Assembly (NCBI RefSeq): GCF_006440735.1
Contig: NZ_VFUA01000068.1
Span: 1 to 35,356 of the forward strand
Origin: Mesorhizobium sp. B2-7-1
GTDB lineage: Bacteria > Pseudomonadota > Alphaproteobacteria > Rhizobiales > Rhizobiaceae
Direction: 5' to 3'
Length of the DNA stretch: 35,356 nt
Under the pieces are notes generated by a model that had not been told where the DNA came from, ran no database searches, and worked only from the letters and a program-made list of their open reading frames with translations. Within the stretch, counting starts at the first letter, position 1, and every line of letters starts with the position of its first letter. Both the position numbers and the translations under genes were made by a program. This document shows positions 15,903-23,604 of the stretch, piece by piece.

Positions 15903-16660
15903 TGTTTGCCGGCAAGCGCGTTCTGGTGACCGGCGCGGCCACTGGCATCGGCCGGGCGACGGCCGAGTATCTCGTCGCTCAGGGCGCGGCCGTGTTCGGC
16001 ATCGGGCTGGACGCCGAGGAGGGCAAGGCGCTCGCTGGCCGTTACGCCGGCGGCAAATTGATCTTTCGCGAGACGGATCTCGCCCGCGAAATCGAGGTGC
16101 GAGCGGCCGTGGCGGAGGCGACGGAGCGGTTCGGCGGGCTTGACGCCGTCGTCAACTGCGCCGGCATCTATCCGACGGGCAAGCGGCTCGAGGAGCTCTC
16201 CGACGAAGACTGGGACAGGACCATTGCCGTCAACCTGACCGCCATTTTCCGCATCTGCCGCGCGACCTTGCCGCTGCTGCGCGCGGCAGGCGGCGGCTCG
16301 ATCGTCAACATCGCCTCGGTGCACGCCGATGCCACGGTTCCCGGCGTTCCGGCCTATGCGGCAACAAAGGCGGCGGTCGTCGGATTGTCGCGACAGATGG
16401 CGCTCGACTATGCCGTCGACCGCATCCGCGTCAACGCCGTGCTGGTCGGCTCGGTCGCCACGAGAATGACGCTGGACGGGCTGGAAGCGGCCGGCGGCGC
16501 GGAGGCGCTGGGACTGTCGTTCGAGCCCAACAGGATCGCGCGCATCGCCAACCCCTCCGAGATCGCCAGCGCCATCGGCTTCCTGCTCTCGGACGCCTCG
16601 TCCTTCGTCACCGGCAGCGCCATGCAGGTTGATGGCGGGCTCCTGGCTCGATTGCTTTAA
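15899..16660 (+). CDS. SDR family oxidoreductase, probable sugar or polyol dehydrogenase
   Basis: The 253-residue protein is a classical SDR with TGAATGIG at residues 11-18, a NCAG motif, and intact catalytic residues S140, Y153 and K157 (YAATK). It ends in the usual VDGG tail. Two adjacent ATG codons (15899 and 15902) could start it; the first forms an ATGA overlap with the ATPase stop. Membership in the importer operon suggests oxidation of the imported sugar or polyol to a ketone or lactone. It is the only one of the three SDRs in this regulon with a complete active site. It converges on the epimerase gene with a five-base gap. Confidence 0.88.
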   Translation: MMFAGKRVLVTGAATGIGRATAEYLVAQGAAVFGIGLDAEEGKALAGRYAGGKLIFRETDLAREIEVRAAVAEATERFGGLDAVVNCAGIYPTGKRLEELSDEDWDRTIAVNLTAIFRICRATLPLLRAAGGGSIVNIASVHADATVPGVPAYAATKAAVVGLSRQMALDYAVDRIRVNAVLVGSVATRMTLDGLEAAGGAEALGLSFEPNRIARIANPSEIASAIGFLLSDASSFVTGSAMQVDGGLLARLL

Positions 16661-16665
16661 GCTGC

Positions 16666-17562
16666 TCAGGGTGCAGCGAACGGCATGAACGAGACGGCGC
16701 CCGCCGCGCTTTCGCCAGGCGCAAGCACGATCGCGCCTTCATCCGGATCGTTCCATCGGCCACGGTTGAAGGCGCCCGAGGCATTCGTCTGCGGTTCCAG
16801 GCAGAAATAGGGCTTGGTCGGGTCGGCATAGAGCATCAGATGCTTGAAGACGGGATCGGCCACGATCCGCAACCCGGCGCCGCGCGCCGGAAAGCGGATG
16901 GTCGCCTCACCGGCCCAGCCGCCATAATCATTGTTGCGCCAACCGTCGGGCAGCGGCCGGCCCTTCGCGAAATCCAGTTCGCGCGGCAGCGTGATCGGAT
17001 CGCCCGAGACGCCATCGGGCTCTTCGAGATGGAAGCGCCGGGCGCTGAATTGCAGCGTCACGTCCGGGTCGCGATCGAACCACGGGTGCAGGCCAAAGCC
17101 GAACGGCATGGCAACCGGTCCCGTATTGGTCAGCGTCATTTTGATGCTGAGCCCCTCCTCCGAGGCCGCGAAGACCTGCTCGGCGCGATAAGAATAGGGT
17201 TCCGCTCCAGCGACCACCTCGAGCGCCAGCACGGCCGCGGTCGCATCGATCTTGATGACAGCCCATGGCTGTTTCCAGCCACTGCCATGCACGTTGAATC
17301 TCTCGGGCGGATTGTTGGGCAGAACCCGCCAGCGCCTTGCCCCGAAGTCGAATTCGTTTCGGGCAATGCGGTTGGCGTAGGGCGTCATCGGGAACATGGC
17401 GACGCCCAGCACGTTGCCCGCATCGCGGTCGTCATCCGAAAGCCGGCGCATGAGATCGACGCCGCGCCAGCGCATCGCGCTGACGCTGCCGCCGATTGCC
17501 GGCGCCAGCCCGACTTCCAGCGCACCTGCCCTGAGTGTCACCGCCTCAGAAATTGCGCCCAT
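16666..17562 (-). CDS. Aldose 1-epimerase (galactose mutarotase-like) family protein
   Basis: The 298-residue protein has the mutarotase-like beta-sandwich motifs: NRIARNEF, NVHGSGW with the first histidine, GFGLHPWF with the second histidine, and YFCLEPQT with the catalytic glutamate. These enzymes interconvert alpha and beta anomers of free aldoses, so a free (unphosphorylated) sugar is probably an intermediate. The gene is the last of a minus-strand operon led by two SDR genes, and its start overlaps the upstream SDR stop by 17 bases. Its presence supports oxidation of a sugar at C1 by a neighbouring dehydrogenase. Confidence 0.88.
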   Translation of the reverse strand: MGAISEAVTLRAGALEVGLAPAIGGSVSAMRWRGVDLMRRLSDDDRDAGNVLGVAMFPMTPYANRIARNEFDFGARRWRVLPNNPPERFNVHGSGWKQPWAVIKIDATAAVLALEVVAGAEPYSYRAEQVFAASEEGLSIKMTLTNTGPVAMPFGFGLHPWFDRDPDVTLQFSARRFHLEEPDGVSGDPITLPRELDFAKGRPLPDGWRNNDYGGWAGEATIRFPARGAGLRIVADPVFKHLMLYADPTKPYFCLEPQTNASGAFNRGRWNDPDEGAIVLAPGESAAGAVSFMPFAAP

Positions 17563-18139
17563 AGCCCGCCGCCCAGCCGCCGTCGACGCCCAGCATCTGC
17601 CCGGTGGTGTAGCTGTTCAGCGGATCGCAGAAGAACAGCACCGCGGCGACCGCTTCCTCGACGCTGCCGGCGCGGCCGACCGGCGTGTGGCTGAGCATCG
17701 CCTTGTCACCCGCGACGATGGCGACTCCCTCGACCATGCCGAAGCCAACCGCATTGACCAGGATTTTCGGCCCGAATTCCATGGCCAGCGCACGCATCCC
17801 GGCAAGGATCGACGCGTTCTCCATGGAGAAGCGCGGATGGCGACGCATCGGCGTGCCGGCGACCGCCGAGATCAGGAAGACGATGCGGCCGCCGCGCTCG
17901 GTCATCGCCACCGCCGCCTTGCGCGCGTCGGCATAAAGGGAGCGCGGATCGCCGGCCTTCGTTCCCGGACGCAGCGGACACGAGACGAGCAGGATATCCG
18001 CCGCACGCGTCGGGGCGCCTTCGACAATATGGCCGCCATTGGCGCGCAACGCGGCGAGCACCGCGTCGACGATCGCATTGGTTTCGCCGTCCAGCGCGAT
18101 CGTCGCGCCGCCGAGATCGATTTCCATGACGGCGCTCAC
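17546..18139 (-). CDS. Truncated SDR-fold protein lacking cofactor motif and catalytic Tyr/Lys
   Basis: The 197-residue protein is recognisably SDR-like in its second half (GRIVFLISAVAG, then ILVNAVGFG, and a GQMLGVDGGWAAGYG tail) but is about 55 residues shorter than usual. The TGxxxGxG cofactor motif near the N-terminus is missing (it reads IALDGETNAIVD). The S-x12-Y-x3-K active site reads S91, F104 and N108 (FSMEN), so both catalytic tyrosine and lysine are gone. It is not a random decay product: the frame is intact and the GTG start overlaps the upstream SDR stop. It probably acts as a non-catalytic partner of the protein at 18136. An ATG at 18127 is an alternative start. Confidence 0.75.
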   Translation of the reverse strand: MSAVMEIDLGGATIALDGETNAIVDAVLAALRANGGHIVEGAPTRAADILLVSCPLRPGTKAGDPRSLYADARKAAVAMTERGGRIVFLISAVAGTPMRRHPRFSMENASILAGMRALAMEFGPKILVNAVGFGMVEGVAIVAGDKAMLSHTPVGRAGSVEEAVAAVLFFCDPLNSYTTGQMLGVDGGWAAGYGRNF

Positions 18140-18915
18140 ATCATGTATCCCGCGGTCCAGCCGCCATCGACGGCCAGCACCTGGCCGTTGATGTAGCTGG
18201 CGGCCGGAGAAACCAGGAACAGCACGGCCTCGGCGATCTCCTCCGGCTGGGCCGGTCGGCCGAGCGGTACATGGGCGAGGAACTCCTGGGTGCGCCCGGC
18301 GAACTTGCCGTCGTCGCCGTAGAACAGCTTAGCGGTCAGCGCGGTCATCACCGAGCCGGGCGCGATCGCGTTGGTGAGGATCCCCTTTGCTCCCAGTTCG
18401 ATTGCCATCGACCGCGTCAGATGCACGATGGCGGCCTTGGCGGCGACGAACGGGCTTTGCAGGCGCATCGCGGCAAGGCCGACGACCGAGGCGATATTGA
18501 CGATGCGCCCGCCCTTGCCGGCGGCGAGCATCGGCGCCAATGCGGCGCGGCTCATGATGTAGAGGCCGTCGAGGTCTATGCCGGTGATGCGGTCCCATTC
18601 CTCGGCAGGGAATTCGTCTATGGTGACGCGATGCGCCAAGGTGTTGACGCCGGCATTGTTGACCAGGATGTCGAGCCGTCCGTACCGCTCGCAAACCCTG
18701 GCGATCGCGGCGTCGACCGATGGGCCGTCGCGAATGTCGAGGGCGCAGGCCATCGCATTGCCTAGGCCTGCCGCGACACGCTCGGCGCCTGCCATATCGA
18801 TGTCGGCGACGACAACCGCGGCGCCGTTGTCGGAAAGCCGTTTGGCGATAGCACTTCCGATAGCCCCCGCCGCCCCTGTGACCAAGGCGACCCGATCCGA
18901 TAGGTTACACCGCAT
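18136..18915 (-). CDS. SDR family protein with the catalytic tyrosine replaced by phenylalanine
   Basis: The 259-residue protein keeps the SDR cofactor motif TGAAGAIG (13-20), NNAG (87-90), S143 and K160, and ends VDGGWTAGYMM. The codon for the catalytic tyrosine, 13 residues after S143, is TTC, so the motif reads FVAAK with F156. Normal SDR oxidoreductase chemistry needs this tyrosine, so either another residue substitutes or the protein does something else. It is the first gene of the operon with the truncated SDR and the aldose epimerase, controlled by operator E. The start ATG at 18915 gives the usual spacing to the cofactor motif, although no good ribosome binding site precedes it. Confidence 0.82.
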   Translation of the reverse strand: MRCNLSDRVALVTGAAGAIGSAIAKRLSDNGAAVVVADIDMAGAERVAAGLGNAMACALDIRDGPSVDAAIARVCERYGRLDILVNNAGVNTLAHRVTIDEFPAEEWDRITGIDLDGLYIMSRAALAPMLAAGKGGRIVNIASVVGLAAMRLQSPFVAAKAAIVHLTRSMAIELGAKGILTNAIAPGSVMTALTAKLFYGDDGKFAGRTQEFLAHVPLGRPAQPEEIAEAVLFLVSPAASYINGQVLAVDGGWTAGYMM

Positions 18916-18944
18916 TGCTCGCCGTCATCATTAGCCTCGACGCA

Positions 18945-18972
18945 AAGCTATTATAATAATATCAAAGGTCAA
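18945..18972 (-). promoter_or_regulatory. Promoter with GntR-type operator (site E) for the SDR/SDR/epimerase operon
   Basis: On the minus strand TTGACC (18972-18967) and TAGCTT (18950-18945) are 16 bases apart. The operator ATTATTATAATAGCT overlaps the spacer and -10 box; its right half matches the consensus AGCT. It begins about 30 bases upstream of the SDR start codon at 18915. Confidence 0.7.
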
Positions 18973-19073
18973 GGAAGCCCCAAAGCGGAGCAGATGGTAG
19001 CGGATTTCCACCTCATAGGTCAGCAGCTGTTCTCCAGACTACCGCCGCCTTCAAGTGTCGCGGCTGAGCGGCG

Positions 19074-21143
19074 CTACGCGTCCGCCAGCGCCGTCACCTC
19101 GCGTCGGAAAGGCAGCGCGTCGCCGATATCGGCTTCGTCCAGCTCGCGGGCGAAGCGGTGGCCGGCATAGGTCGCCCAGGCGATCGGCCCCGGCGCTTGC
19201 GCATCGCCGATGACCTTGACCGAACGGATGCCGTTGCCGACCCATTCGTCTTCCCGCGCCTTGAGTTCACGCCAGACGGTATCGTCCTGATTGCGCGAGG
19301 TGACCAGGACGACGGCGTTGGCCGCCAGCTCCTGCCGCGCGCCGGTATAGACGCAAGCCGTCGCGACGCTGCCAGAAGCGATGTTCGTGACGGTCCTGTT
19401 GAGGACGATGTCGACCCCCAGCTCCGCCAGGCGGCGGTGGATGGCCCCCTGCTCCAGCGTGTTGCGGGTCCAGTCCGAGACATAGGCCGATGGCGTCACC
19501 AGGGTCACCTTCGCGCCCTGACGCGCCATCAGCTCGGCAAGCACACCGCCCATGTAATAGTGGTCGTCGTCGAACAGCACGACGTTGCCGGACGGCACCT
19601 TGCCGTCCATCAGATCGTCCGGCGTGTAGACCTGCATCGCGGCGTCGATGGGCATCGGTACGACATGAGCGCGCGCGACGCCATCCCGCCGCCAGGTCGA
19701 TCCGGTGGCGATGGCGACGTTCTGGAAGCCGAAGGACAGGATGTCGTCGGCCGACAGCCGGCTTTCGAAATAGATGTCGACATTGGGCATCTGGCTGAGC
19801 TGATACTGCCGGTAGTCGCGCACCCGGCCCCAGGCCGAGAGACCCGGCAGCAGGCATTCGCGCGCCACGCGCCCGCCAAGCGAGTTGCCGGCTTCCGCCA
19901 AAGCCACCTGGTAGCCGCGCAGGCCGAGCGCGCGGGCGGCCTCCAGTCCGGCCGGTCCAGCGCCGACGATCAGCACGCTGTCGCTGTCGCCTTTGGCCTG
20001 CATGCGCTCAGGATGCCAGCCCTTGCGCCATTCCTCCATGAAGGTGGGGTTCTGCGTGCAGCGCGAGATCGACATGGTCATGTCGCCGGTGATGCAGATG
20101 TTGCAGCCGATGCATTCGCGGATGTCCTCGATGCGGCCCTCCTCGACCTTCCTCGGCAGGAAGGGATCGGCGATCGACGGGCGGGCGCAGCCGATGAAGT
20201 CGAGCGTGCCAGATTTGATCATTCGCACCATCACGTCCGGCGAGGTGAAGCGGCCGACACCGACGACCGGCTTCGAGGTCAGCTTCTTGATACCGGAGAC
20301 GAGGCTCTCCTGCGCCGCCTCGTCCTTGAAGCGCGACGGCCCCGAGCAATCCTCCCAGGCGCCATGCGCGAGGTCCCAGAGATCGGGCAGCTCGGCGTGC
20401 ATCTCGATCATGTCGCGAACTTCCGAATTGGCGAAGCCGAGCTCACCAATCATCTCGTCCAGTGACAGCCTGAGCGTCAGGCCGCATGTGTCGCCGATCG
20501 CATCGCGTCCTTCCTCGATCAGCTCGCGCATCAGCCGCGAGCGGTTTTCCAGTGAGCCGCCATATTCGTCGCTGCGCTGGTTGGTGGCGGTGGACAGGAA
20601 GTGCTGGATGATGCCGAAGCCATGCGCGCCGTAGAGGCACACCAGGTCGAAGCCCGCCTGCTTCGCCCGCTTGAAAGCATTGCGGTGCCAGCGGCGCAGA
20701 TCGCGGATATCCTGCTTGTCCATGGCGCGCGCCTGCACCGGATCGTTGGTGAAGGTGCGGATCGGCAGCGCCGACGGCCCGCGCGGAACCTCCTTGGTAT
20801 AGAGGTTGGGGCCGTTGATGCCGGAATAGGCGAGTTGGATGCCGGCCAGCGCGCCATATTCGTGCATCGCCTTGGCCATCTTAGCCAAAGCCGGAATGTC
20901 GGCGTCGTCCCACAGGCGCAGCTCGATAAAGGGCGTGATCTCGGAGGTGTGGTGCATCTCCGTCTGCTCGGTGAAGATGACGCCCCATCCGCCTTCGGAC
21001 TTCATTCGGCGCATCTCGGCCGCGGCCGACGGATCGCGATATCCGCCGCCATTGCAGTGAGGAACCTGATAGAAACGGTTCTTGGCCGTTACCGGTCCGA
21101 TCTTCATCGGCTCGAACAGAATATCGTAGCGTGGGTCGCGCAT
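19074..21143 (-). CDS. Trimethylamine dehydrogenase-like flavoprotein (NADH:flavin oxidoreductase family), probable N-demethylase
   Basis: The 689-residue protein matches trimethylamine/dimethylamine dehydrogenase over its whole length: an FMN-barrel (about 1-340), a 4Fe-4S site with C344, C347, C350 and C362, and a C-terminal dinucleotide-binding region starting with VGAGPAGLEAA. C30 in RFYQVPHC corresponds to the cysteine that covalently holds FMN in the methylotrophic enzyme. Of the three aromatic residues that bind the trimethylammonium group there (Tyr60, Trp264, Trp355), this protein has Q60, a tryptophan at 263 and D354, so a different methylated amine is probable. Rhizobial relatives are proposed to demethylate N-methylproline or dimethylglycine. 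The ATG at 21143 follows AAGGGAAG; the longer frame only translates the repeat upstream. Confidence 0.88.
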   Translation of the reverse strand: MRDPRYDILFEPMKIGPVTAKNRFYQVPHCNGGGYRDPSAAAEMRRMKSEGGWGVIFTEQTEMHHTSEITPFIELRLWDDADIPALAKMAKAMHEYGALAGIQLAYSGINGPNLYTKEVPRGPSALPIRTFTNDPVQARAMDKQDIRDLRRWHRNAFKRAKQAGFDLVCLYGAHGFGIIQHFLSTATNQRSDEYGGSLENRSRLMRELIEEGRDAIGDTCGLTLRLSLDEMIGELGFANSEVRDMIEMHAELPDLWDLAHGAWEDCSGPSRFKDEAAQESLVSGIKKLTSKPVVGVGRFTSPDVMVRMIKSGTLDFIGCARPSIADPFLPRKVEEGRIEDIRECIGCNICITGDMTMSISRCTQNPTFMEEWRKGWHPERMQAKGDSDSVLIVGAGPAGLEAARALGLRGYQVALAEAGNSLGGRVARECLLPGLSAWGRVRDYRQYQLSQMPNVDIYFESRLSADDILSFGFQNVAIATGSTWRRDGVARAHVVPMPIDAAMQVYTPDDLMDGKVPSGNVVLFDDDHYYMGGVLAELMARQGAKVTLVTPSAYVSDWTRNTLEQGAIHRRLAELGVDIVLNRTVTNIASGSVATACVYTGARQELAANAVVLVTSRNQDDTVWRELKAREDEWVGNGIRSVKVIGDAQAPGPIAWATYAGHRFARELDEADIGDALPFRREVTALADA

Positions 21144-21184
21144 GGTACTTCCCTTCCCGTCGGCTGGCGCTGCCGCTGCCCCGA

Positions 21185-21281
21185 AGCATGATCCCGAAAA
21201 GTGGGAACGGTTTTCGGAAAAGATCATGCTCCAACAAAAAGCCAGATCAGGATGACGATTCAACGAAACGTCATCCTGATC
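21185..21281. repeat. Rhizobiales composite palindromic repeat (two hairpins)
   Basis: The first hairpin has outer arms AGCATGATC (21185-21193) and GATCATGCT (21222-21230), with inner arms CCGAAAA and TTTTCGG. The second has perfect 13-bp arms GATCAGGATGACG (21245-21257) and CGTCATCCTGATC (21269-21281). This two-part layout is, to my knowledge, a frequent intergenic element of Mesorhizobium, Rhizobium and Brucella. Here it lies between the predicted promoter near 21318-21357 and the start codon at 21143, so it would be transcribed into the leader of the flavoprotein mRNA. Confidence 0.85.
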
Positions 21282-21317
21282 CGGAGACTACTCATAAGTT
21301 GGCGCGGGCGCGGGAAA

Positions 21318-21357
21318 ACTATGGATTTCTTCTGTGCGGATTAGGACGCGCCTAATC
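21318..21357. promoter_or_regulatory. Probable LysR-type binding site and promoter for the flavoprotein gene (and perhaps the ArgE-like gene)
   Basis: GATTAGGACGCGCCTAATC (21339-21357) is a perfect inverted repeat with seven-base arms and contains T-N11-A, the LysR-family signature. The same TTAGG-N5-CCTAA motif occurs twice in the other divergent promoter of the cluster. On the minus strand CATAGT (21323-21318) lies 17 bases from the edge of the TTAGG arm and fits a -10 box. A half site GATTAG recurs at 21368-21373 toward the plus-strand gene, where I see no clear -10. Confidence 0.7.
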
Positions 21358-21463
21358 GCCTTGCATGGATTAGCCTCAAATGAATCGGGGCTGAGCCAAA
21401 TGCGACTTCAGAGCCGCGGCGGCACGATGCTACACAACCGGCTGCGGCAACGAGGCAAGAGAC

Positions 21464-22621
21464 ATGGACAGCATCAGGATACTCGAGCGGCTGATCGCCT
21501 TCCCGACGGTGAGCCGCGACTCGAACCTCGACCTCATCGGCTATGTTGCGGACCTGCTCGAAGCGAGCGGCATAGCCTGCCAGCTCATCCACAGCGCCGA
21601 CGGCCACAAGGCCAATCTCTTTGCCACGATAGGACCGACTGGTGCGCCCGGCATCATGCTGTCCGGTCACACCGATGTCGTTCCCGTCGACGGTCAGAAC
21701 TGGACCCTGCCGCCATTCGCGATGACCGAGCGCGACGGCAAGCTTTTCGGGCGCGGCGCGGCGGACATGAAGGGCTTCGTCGCCTCAGCGCTCGCAGCCA
21801 GCCTCAAGGCCTCGAAGATGGCGCTGCGCACGCCCTTGCATCTGGCGCTCTCCTACGACGAGGAGATCGGCTGTCTCGGCGTGCGCGACCTGATCGAAAT
21901 GCTGAGCGCGGCACCCCAACGGCCACTGCTGTGCATCGTCGGCGAGCCGACCGGCATGCAGGTGGCGACCGGACACAAGGGCAAGCTCGCGGCTCGCGCC
22001 ACATGCAGGGGACGCGAAGGCCATTCGGCGCTCGCCCCGCTGGCGCTCAACGCCATCCATCTCGGCTGCGATTTCGTGCGGGTCTTGCGCGACGAACAGG
22101 ACCGGCTGGCCCGCGAAGGCGCCCGCGACGGAGACTACGACATTCCCTATACGACCGTGCATGTCGGCAAGATCAATGCTGGCGTGGCCCTCAACATCGT
22201 GCCCAATCTTTGCGTGGTCGATTTCGAGATCCGCAACGTCGCCGCCGACGATGCCGCCGGCATTCTCGACAGGCTGCGCGGTGCCGCGGCGCGCATTGCC
22301 GCGGACGCCGCTTCGATCGCACCAGAAGCCGCGATCGACATCGAGATCACCAACACCTATCCGGGCCTCGACACGCCGGCCGCATCGGAAGCCGTCGCCT
22401 TCGTCAAATCGCTGACCGGAGCCAACAGCACCATGAAAGTCGCTTACGGCACCGAAGGCGGACTGTTCAGCCGCGATCTCGGCACGCCTGCCGTCGTCTG
22501 CGGCCCAGGCTCCATGGCGCAGGGGCACAAGCCGGACGAGTATGTCAGCGTCGAACAGCTGCGGCGTTGCGACGAGATGCTGGAGCGGCTGCTGTCGCGG
22601 CTCGCCGACGGCTGGCCATGA
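21464..22621 (+). CDS. argE: ArgE/DapE family (M20) deacylase, annotated acetylornithine deacetylase type
   Basis: The 385-residue protein belongs to the M20 metallopeptidase family. Metal-site residues are visible as H69 and D71 (SGHTDVVP), D101 (AADMKG), the E133-E134 pair (DEEIG), E161 (GEPT) and a C-terminal histidine in QGHKPDEY; the central dimerisation domain carries GREGHSALAP. The ArgE branch removes acetyl or formyl groups from amino-acid nitrogens. The ATG at 21464 follows GAGG. Its position, divergent from the N-demethylase-like gene and next to the LysR gene, suggests a catabolic N-deacylase rather than arginine synthesis. It converges on the LysR gene with six bases between stops. 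Confidence 0.85.
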   Translation: MDSIRILERLIAFPTVSRDSNLDLIGYVADLLEASGIACQLIHSADGHKANLFATIGPTGAPGIMLSGHTDVVPVDGQNWTLPPFAMTERDGKLFGRGAADMKGFVASALAASLKASKMALRTPLHLALSYDEEIGCLGVRDLIEMLSAAPQRPLLCIVGEPTGMQVATGHKGKLAARATCRGREGHSALAPLALNAIHLGCDFVRVLRDEQDRLAREGARDGDYDIPYTTVHVGKINAGVALNIVPNLCVVDFEIRNVAADDAAGILDRLRGAAARIAADAASIAPEAAIDIEITNTYPGLDTPAASEAVAFVKSLTGANSTMKVAYGTEGGLFSRDLGTPAVVCGPGSMAQGHKPDEYVSVEQLRRCDEMLERLLSRLADGWP

Positions 22622-22627
22622 TGTCGC

Positions 22628-23557
22628 TCACTTGACGATGCGTTCGGTGCCGAAGACGCCTTGCTCGACCACGAAGCGGCGGCAATGGTCGATGAAGGCC
22701 TGCACCGTCAGCGTGCGGTGCTCGGCGTTGGGCAGCGCAATTCCCATCATCAACGGCCGCAGATCGCCCAGCAAGGGTACGAAGACCAGCAGCTTGCCGT
22801 CCGGCGACATGGTGTTGAGCGGCCGCATATTGGCGATGCCATAGCCGAAGCCATTGGCAACCATCGAGCGCATCACGGCGATGTCGCCGGTGCGTTCGAC
22901 GATCCTGGGCCGCAGGCCCTGGAACGCCGAGAGGAAGTATTCCCGGCTGTAAGGCAGGTCGAGCAGCACCATCGGCTCGTCGACCAGCTCCTCGGGCGTG
23001 ATGCCCGCCCTCGCCGCCAGACGATGCGCGGCCGGCAGCATCACATAGGCCGGCAACTGCATCAGCGGCTCGAACGTCATGTCCTGCGACAATTCGAGGT
23101 CGTAGGTAAGCGCTGCGTCTATTTCGCCGCGCTGCAGCATCTCGAACAACTGCCCCTGGTTGCGCTCGAACTGTCGGACGCGCACATCCGGATAGGCGTC
23201 CTCGAATTTCCGGCGCAGCGCCGGCAGCACGATCTGCGCGAAAGTCAGCAGGCAGCCGATCGCCAGCGGTCCGCGCACCTTTTCGGCGATATCGCCGGCA
23301 ATGTCGTGCAGCGCATCCGCATCGTTGAGCAGCCGCGCGGCTTCCTTGAGGAACAGGCGCCCGCCCGCGGTGAGCGCCAGCGCGTGCGAATGCTTGCGCA
23401 CGAAGAGCTGGACGCCGAACTCCGCTTCGAGCTGCGCGATCGACGCCGAGATCGACGGCGGCGAGACATTGACCTGCTCGGCCGCCTTGGCAATCGAACC
23501 CGCTTCGCCGACGGCGACGAAATATTCGAGTTGTCTGAGCGTGAAGCGGAGCGGCAT
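22628..23557 (-). CDS. LysR family transcriptional regulator
   Basis: The 309-residue protein has the N-terminal LysR helix-turn-helix (residues about 5-65: TLRQLEYFVAVGEAGSIAKAAE, SPPSISASIAQLE) and a C-terminal two-lobed co-inducer-binding domain (about 95-300). It is the last gene of the minus-strand set that begins with the FMO gene at 27523, 47 bases after the aldehyde dehydrogenase. Three TTAGG-N5-CCTAA-type sites at 21341, 27627 and 27721 fit a LysR operator and lie in front of every operon of this cluster. Activation in response to the substrate or an early intermediate is likely. Confidence 0.9.
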   Translation of the reverse strand: MPLRFTLRQLEYFVAVGEAGSIAKAAEQVNVSPPSISASIAQLEAEFGVQLFVRKHSHALALTAGGRLFLKEAARLLNDADALHDIAGDIAEKVRGPLAIGCLLTFAQIVLPALRRKFEDAYPDVRVRQFERNQGQLFEMLQRGEIDAALTYDLELSQDMTFEPLMQLPAYVMLPAAHRLAARAGITPEELVDEPMVLLDLPYSREYFLSAFQGLRPRIVERTGDIAVMRSMVANGFGYGIANMRPLNTMSPDGKLLVFVPLLGDLRPLMMGIALPNAEHRTLTVQAFIDHCRRFVVEQGVFGTERIVK

Positions 23558-23604
23558 GGTCCTATGTTGCCGGTTTGCACTCTGTGATCAAGTCGGGCCG
23601 CTTC

